From a virus: a stretch of DNA of 26,715 nt. The notes below the pieces were generated by a model, which made no database searches, was not told where the DNA came from, and saw only the letters and a program-made list of their open reading frames with translations. How positions within the stretch are numbered: position 1 is the first letter of the stretch; each line of letters begins with the position of its first letter. A program made the translations under genes and the position numbers. The stretch covers positions 1 to 26,715 of the IMG/VR virus record IMGVR_UViG_3300042691_030820; one strand, written 5' to 3'. This document shows positions 23,613 through 26,715 of this stretch, one piece after another.

Positions 23613-24625
23613 TCACTTCTTATTAAACGCCGCTATTACATGTTTAACGTCGTTTATTAGTTTGTTGCGCCAATACTTAACGTACGTCCAGCGCTGTTTT
23701 CGTAGAGTCTCTGGGTCCATTAGGCAAAACCCAGACGACCCGAAGCCAGGGATACCGGTCATAAACATGTATGCCAGTTCCGCAAAGTCCTCCAGGTCAA
23801 TCGAAAAGAAATTGGGGCTCAGCGTAATGTCTAGAGCCCCTGCTCGAAAGGGACCACAGACACTTGCTCGCACTCCTTACAGACCAAGTCCAGGGTCGGG
23901 TGAAAGTGCGGAACAAACTCATCCAATTTGCGCACGAACCCTGCCACTACGGCCGTGGATAGCTTCATGCCTTCAGCCTTAAAGGACACGGCTCTAGGCG
24001 CCCCTTTATTTCCGTTAGATGAAAAACGCAGACAGCTGAGAGCGCGATGAATCGCCACAACTTCAGGTATGCTCCACGACTTTTCTGAAACATTTTGTCT
24101 TGCTGCGCGCCACGTAGGATCGGTAAGGAAAAACGTGCCGTTTTTCAACGATGGCGGCAGTACAGCGTCATCTACTTTATCAAGTCGAAATGTAGCATCT
24201 GGGCCAGACACCGGGGCTGGTCTAGAAAAAATGACAATGTTGCCGAACGGAACTTCTCTAAATGGAGCGTTGCAGCCTGGACATGGAACTCCCTCGCTAA
24301 GCTTTAGCGCCATACCATTGAGCTGCGCCGTCCATGCCAGCGACAGAAAAATCACATCGATATCGAGCATGCCGTGAATGAATTCTGCGCCGAGACCCTC
24401 GTCGTGAAGTTCATGACCGCCGATATTCTTAGCGACGATGTACGCTTGGAGCGCTTTCTTGCTCCACGGCAACGCGTCGCCGACTTCAGAAACACGCAAC
24501 GCGATATCTACCGTGTCAGGCATCAATTCGAAAGTATGCCCACTCGGCAGTACGCCGGCGTCGAACAGCTGCTTGAACGTCGTCTGCTGCAGTCTACCCG
24601 TCTCAACTTCAGTTTCGTCAGACAT
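23613..24625 (-). CDS. Tail assembly chaperone, -1 frameshift fusion product
   Basis: Slippage by one base at 23846-23852 joins residues 1-260 of the zero-frame protein (…VVPF) to 77 residues of the overlapping frame (RAGALDITLSPNFFSIDLED at the joint), giving a 337-residue fusion. The extension is acidic then basic (DLEDFAELAYMFMTG, later RKQRWTYVKYWRNKL) and has no good start of its own: a GTG at 23873 lacks a ribosome site. Lambda gpGT and P2 gpE' are made in the same way, and the short and long forms are needed in a set ratio. It ends 12 nt before the tape measure start. The event is predicted from the signal and gene order, not observed. Confidence 0.78.
23814..23852 (-). promoter_or_regulatory. 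Programmed -1 ribosomal frameshift signal
   Basis: On the minus strand the heptamer C CCT TTC (23846-23852) is in the correct zero frame (X XXY YYZ). A 5-nt spacer GAGCA follows, then a stem of GGGGCTC (23834-23840) pairing perfectly with GAGCCCC (23814-23820), with a 13-nt loop that carries the zero-frame TAG. Heptamer, spacing and GC-rich stem are all canonical. Confidence 0.82.
23831..24625 (-). CDS. Tail assembly chaperone, zero-frame product (T4-baseplate-like, two CxxC)
   Basis: ATG at 24625 (a TTG one codon earlier is possible) is set by GGGAGGG about 6 nt upstream; 264 residues. The protein is acidic at the N-terminus, with CPGC (C115, C118) mid-way and CKEC (C249, C252) near the end, together a possible zinc site. 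Its stop comes 12 nt after a slippery heptamer, and the usual 'fF' helix segment that follows the last CxxC in related proteins is found in the -1 frame instead. It plays the part of lambda gpG or P2 gpE: coating the tape measure before the tube polymerises. Position between tube and tape measure supports this. Similarity to the T4-baseplate (gp26-like) family is judged by eye only. Confidence 0.75.
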   Translation of the reverse strand: MSDETEVETGRLQQTTFKQLFDAGVLPSGHTFELMPDTVDIALRVSEVGDALPWSKKALQAYIVAKNIGGHELHDEGLGAEFIHGMLDIDVIFLSLAWTAQLNGMALKLSEGVPCPGCNAPFREVPFGNIVIFSRPAPVSGPDATFRLDKVDDAVLPPSLKNGTFFLTDPTWRAARQNVSEKSWSIPEVVAIHRALSCLRFSSNGNKGAPRAVSFKAEGMKLSTAVVAGFVRKLDEFVPHFHPTLDLVCKECEQVSVVPFEQGL

Positions 24626-24661
24626 CAAAGCCCTCCCTTCTCAATAGCGGTGGTGTCTAGT

Positions 24662-24696
24662 ATTATATCAGTGGCGGCTCTCACCCCGCCACTGAT
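24662..24696 (-). promoter_or_regulatory. Perfect 11-bp hairpin plus TATAAT between tube and chaperone genes
   Basis: ATCAGTGGCGG (24667-24677) and CCGCCACTGAT (24686-24696) pair perfectly around an 8-nt loop, beginning 10 nt after the tail tube stop. In the transcribed (minus) direction the stem runs straight into TATAAT (24662-24667), then ACTAG, with no U-run. It could be a partial terminator or RNA-stability hairpin that lets tube and sheath be made in excess over the chaperone. Alternatively, the TATAAT may be a weak promoter -10 box, although no -35 box is seen. Confidence 0.55.
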
Positions 24697-24705
24697 CGAT
24701 GGTCG

Positions 24706-25146
24706 CTACGGTCCGATGTGCTTGGCTCGCGCGTACGAAATGGTCCACTTGTTGATGGCCACTTCGGCGCTATCAAGCGACATACCTGGGGCTTCAACCA
24801 TCTTGAGAATGCAGTTCTCTAGCTCCCAAATTTCGACAGCCGTATCAGCCGCCGTCATGATGGTGATCACGCCAGTTGCCTGATGCCCGATTCCGCCGTT
24901 TTCACATAGTTCTTTCCAAGCGTGAAAATCTGCGTTTGCGGGATCATGAGCCGGCAGCGATACGACAAGATCTTGACGGCTAGCCTTACCGGTAGCGTAT
25001 CCTCTACCATCGGGGCCGTCGATGACCTCAACTTCGTCTTTGATCCCATCGACGCCGGTAGCGTTGGCTTCGACGACATGCGGTGCGAACGACACTGAAA
25101 AGTGATTCGTAACGCCGGCGCCGTCCGGAATAGTTCGAGCTCCCAT
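24706..25146 (-). CDS. Tail tube protein (gp19-like)
   Basis: 146 residues; ATG with AAAGGAGA upstream. The pattern HFSVSFAPH near the N-terminus, a central ADFHAWKELCENGG (73-86), and the C-terminal EIWELENCILKMVEAPGMSLDS then AVAINKWTISYAR-like strands are the layout of the T4 gp19/phage tail tube fold: beta barrel with a 'W-l-na-p----~~ld' loop and a closing antiparallel pair. Size fits (140-170). Hexamer rings of this protein stack to form the inner tube. It sits 31 nt after the sheath gene, in the usual order sheath, tube, chaperone. Confidence 0.85.
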   Translation of the reverse strand: MGARTIPDGAGVTNHFSVSFAPHVVEANATGVDGIKDEVEVIDGPDGRGYATGKASRQDLVVSLPAHDPANADFHAWKELCENGGIGHQATGVITIMTAADTAVEIWELENCILKMVEAPGMSLDSAEVAINKWTISYARAKHIGP

Positions 25147-25177
25147 GTCAATTCTCCTTTAACGGGTTGTGACTATA

Positions 25178-26715
25178 TCAGCCTTCGCTGGTGAGTTGCG
25201 TCGGCGAGATGATGATCTTGAGATCTTCCAAGGCCGGCCGAGGACGGAATTCGATGCTAGCGGTAACGCGTCCCTCGAGCAAATCCTCTGGAGGATTAAG
25301 GCTTGGGGGCACCTGCACGTTTACCTGCTGCTCGAATCCAGGCTTAGTGCCGCCGAAGTCGCTGAACCAACCGTCGCGGTAGTAAACCTTCATCTTCTCA
25401 CGAAGCGACAGCTGAACGTCAGACAACCGACGAGCAGATATGCTCTTGAAGATGAACGGTCTAGTCGTGACGAACAGGTCTCTGGCAACGTGGTAGAACA
25501 CCGCGCGTTCAGTAATCGTGTACCGCTTTCCGGCTTGAGTGCGTCCGCGCGAATACATTCTGTTACCGAAGGCGTAGATCGACGATCCTTCCCACATCAA
25601 CGGCACGATTCCGTGGTCGTTGAGCAGCTTAACGGGCGGGGTCCACCGACCAATCGTGTCTGGAAGAGCCTGAACTCGCGGGCTAAACGACCCCTGCGCG
25701 TTGTTGTTAGCCGCAGCAATATGCATGCCGCGCTCAGAATCAACACCGACGTTGGCCAACCACGAGTGCAATCCAAGCGCTACACCTGAGACAGATCGAG
25801 TGACCAGCTTAGTCTTTGCAACGTTGAGAATCTTGCCGCGGCTCGGAAAGATATGCTGTACGTTGTCAGACTCTGCCTCGTTAGCGAGCATGTCTGCGAT
25901 GGCGTTTTCGCCGGGGGTGGCGGAATCTTCGATGGATGCTGCAAACTCGGCAAAGTACATCCAACCGTAGCGCTCGACAAGAGCAGCAGCGGCGCTCTTG
26001 ACAGCACTGTCAGTCACTCCGGGAGTGATGAGACGGACAAGGCCAAGATTGACGCTATTATAGCGCTTGAAGATGTGGTCAGAGAGGTCAAGCGCGATCA
26101 AATAGCGCGCCGCCGCAGGAGTCACGCCATCGTAACCTCCCCACATTGGCATGCGAGCTTCTATACGGAACGGTACACCATCAACGCCGGTATGGGTAGT
26201 AGTGTTAGTCAGTCCGATATCGGTGTTCATCGTACCGGCGCCGACAAGAAGCGTGCTCTTGGAACCGACAGAATCACGGACGCGGATGTTCAACCTACCT
26301 GGGCTCGTCGTGCTTTCAGAAAACTCGAACGCGCTAGTGGTATCGAGCGCCGTAAGAGCTGCAATGATTGCCGCAAGGCCGACGGCGTTTCCACCAAGCG
26401 TCAAAGTTATAGCCGACATGCCGTCTGGAGTAAGCGTAAGCGCTTGTCCAGCCAAAATAGTCGCAGCGGTAAGATCAGCGGTACCGTCAACGTTAGCCGG
26501 CTCAGACTCTGCAGCACCATAGTCCGTCAAGTCGAGATCAGACCTGACGGTTACGGTGTTGTAGGTGTTAGACACGATCCGCAGTCGCTGATTCGTGTTA
26601 CCGTCGTCGGACAGCGCGACAGGGTACAGAAACGCTTCGCGCCGGTACAGATCATGCGGAAGCGGATTCACTCTGATCGTTATAGTGTCACCGGCAACAC
26701 CGTAACCGTCAGGTC
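25178..26715 (-). CDS. Tail sheath protein, N-terminus cut by the window end
   Basis: A GTG at 26671 could be read as a start, but the frame stays open to the last base (PDGYGVAGDTITIRV precedes it without a stop), so the gene almost certainly continues beyond the window. About 510 residues are visible. The C-terminal ~280 residues carry the conserved sheath core: YGWMYFAEF, IFPSRGKILN, GLHSWLANVGVDSERG with HIAAANNNAQG, VPLMWEGSSIYAFGNRMYSR, and the closing VNVQVPPSLNPPEDLLEGR with ASIEFRPRPALE. The N-terminal half has beta-rich inserted domains (TVTVRSDLDL, NIRVRDSVGS). Sheath subunits contract to drive the tube through the envelope. It establishes the contractile-tail morphotype. Confidence 0.9.
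   Translation of the reverse strand, partial: PDGYGVAGDTITIRVNPLPHDLYRREAFLYPVALSDDGNTNQRLRIVSNTYNTVTVRSDLDLTDYGAAESEPANVDGTADLTAATILAGQALTLTPDGMSAITLTLGGNAVGLAAIIAALTALDTTSAFEFSESTTSPGRLNIRVRDSVGSKSTLLVGAGTMNTDIGLTNTTTHTGVDGVPFRIEARMPMWGGYDGVTPAAARYLIALDLSDHIFKRYNSVNLGLVRLITPGVTDSAVKSAAAALVERYGWMYFAEFAASIEDSATPGENAIADMLANEAESDNVQHIFPSRGKILNVAKTKLVTRSVSGVALGLHSWLANVGVDSERGMHIAAANNNAQGSFSPRVQALPDTIGRWTPPVKLLNDHGIVPLMWEGSSIYAFGNRMYSRGRTQAGKRYTITERAVFYHVARDLFVTTRPFIFKSISARRLSDVQLSLREKMKVYYRDGWFSDFGGTKPGFEQQVNVQVPPSLNPPEDLLEGRVTASIEFRPRPALEDLKIIISPTQLTSEG

Noticed and set aside
23613-23873. Independent 86-residue gene from GTG 23873
   Set aside because: There is no ribosome site, it begins inside the upstream gene, and the frameshift signal explains the frame better.
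26672-26715. Sheath gene start at GTG 26671
   Set aside because: The frame remains open to the window end with plausible protein sequence, so the GTG is probably internal.

Overview
The window is a piece of a tailed bacteriophage genome with a contractile tail (myovirus morphology). The evidence is a tail sheath, a tail tube, a frameshifted tail assembly chaperone, a tape measure, LysM and gpD-like hub proteins, J- and I-like baseplate proteins, a beta-helical tail fibre or spike, and a large terminase. No integrase, repressor, rRNA, tRNA or CRISPR array is visible. The host cannot be named from the sequence. Base composition is near even and CTAG tetranucleotides are common, which argues mildly against an enteric host. 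Both window ends cut through genes.

Layout. Bases 1-18626 are read on the plus strand and 18623-26715 on the minus strand, so two convergent blocks meet in the middle. The plus block opens with baseplate and adsorption genes: the end of a spike-like protein, a proline-rich protein made of three 38-residue repeats, a gp25-like candidate, the J-like and I-like proteins and a 1256-residue fibre. Next come a small coiled-coil protein, the terminase, and a DNA repair and nucleotide cassette: NAD-dependent ligase, a small unknown protein, a FEN-type 5' nuclease, a two-domain ThyX-like protein and a cobalamin-dependent class II ribonucleotide reductase. The block ends with an M15-type endolysin. The minus block, in transcription order from the right edge, is sheath (cut), tube, tail assembly chaperone with a -1 frameshift, tape measure, LysM protein, gpD-like hub, a three-helix membrane protein (putative holin) and a small unknown protein whose stop codon overlaps that of the endolysin.

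How the genes work together. The minus block builds the tail tube, sheath and hub. The start of the plus block builds the baseplate rim and host-binding fibre, and terminase fills the head. ThyX and the class II reductase supply dTMP and deoxynucleotides without the oxygen-dependent reductase chemistry, and ligase plus FEN process nicks and flaps. Endolysin and holin, encoded on opposite strands, end the infection.

Most notable points: (1) a canonical -1 frameshift signal (C CCT TTC, 5-nt spacer, 7-bp GC-rich stem) in the tail assembly chaperone gene; (2) a three-repeat Pro/Cys-rich baseplate-locus protein whose repeats are identical in the shared protein segment but differ at many synonymous sites; (3) a double ThyX protein in which RHR and the STRF element lie in different halves; (4) inverted repeats in all three longer spacers and in the tube-chaperone spacer. 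All functional calls come from reading motifs and gene order, not from database searches.
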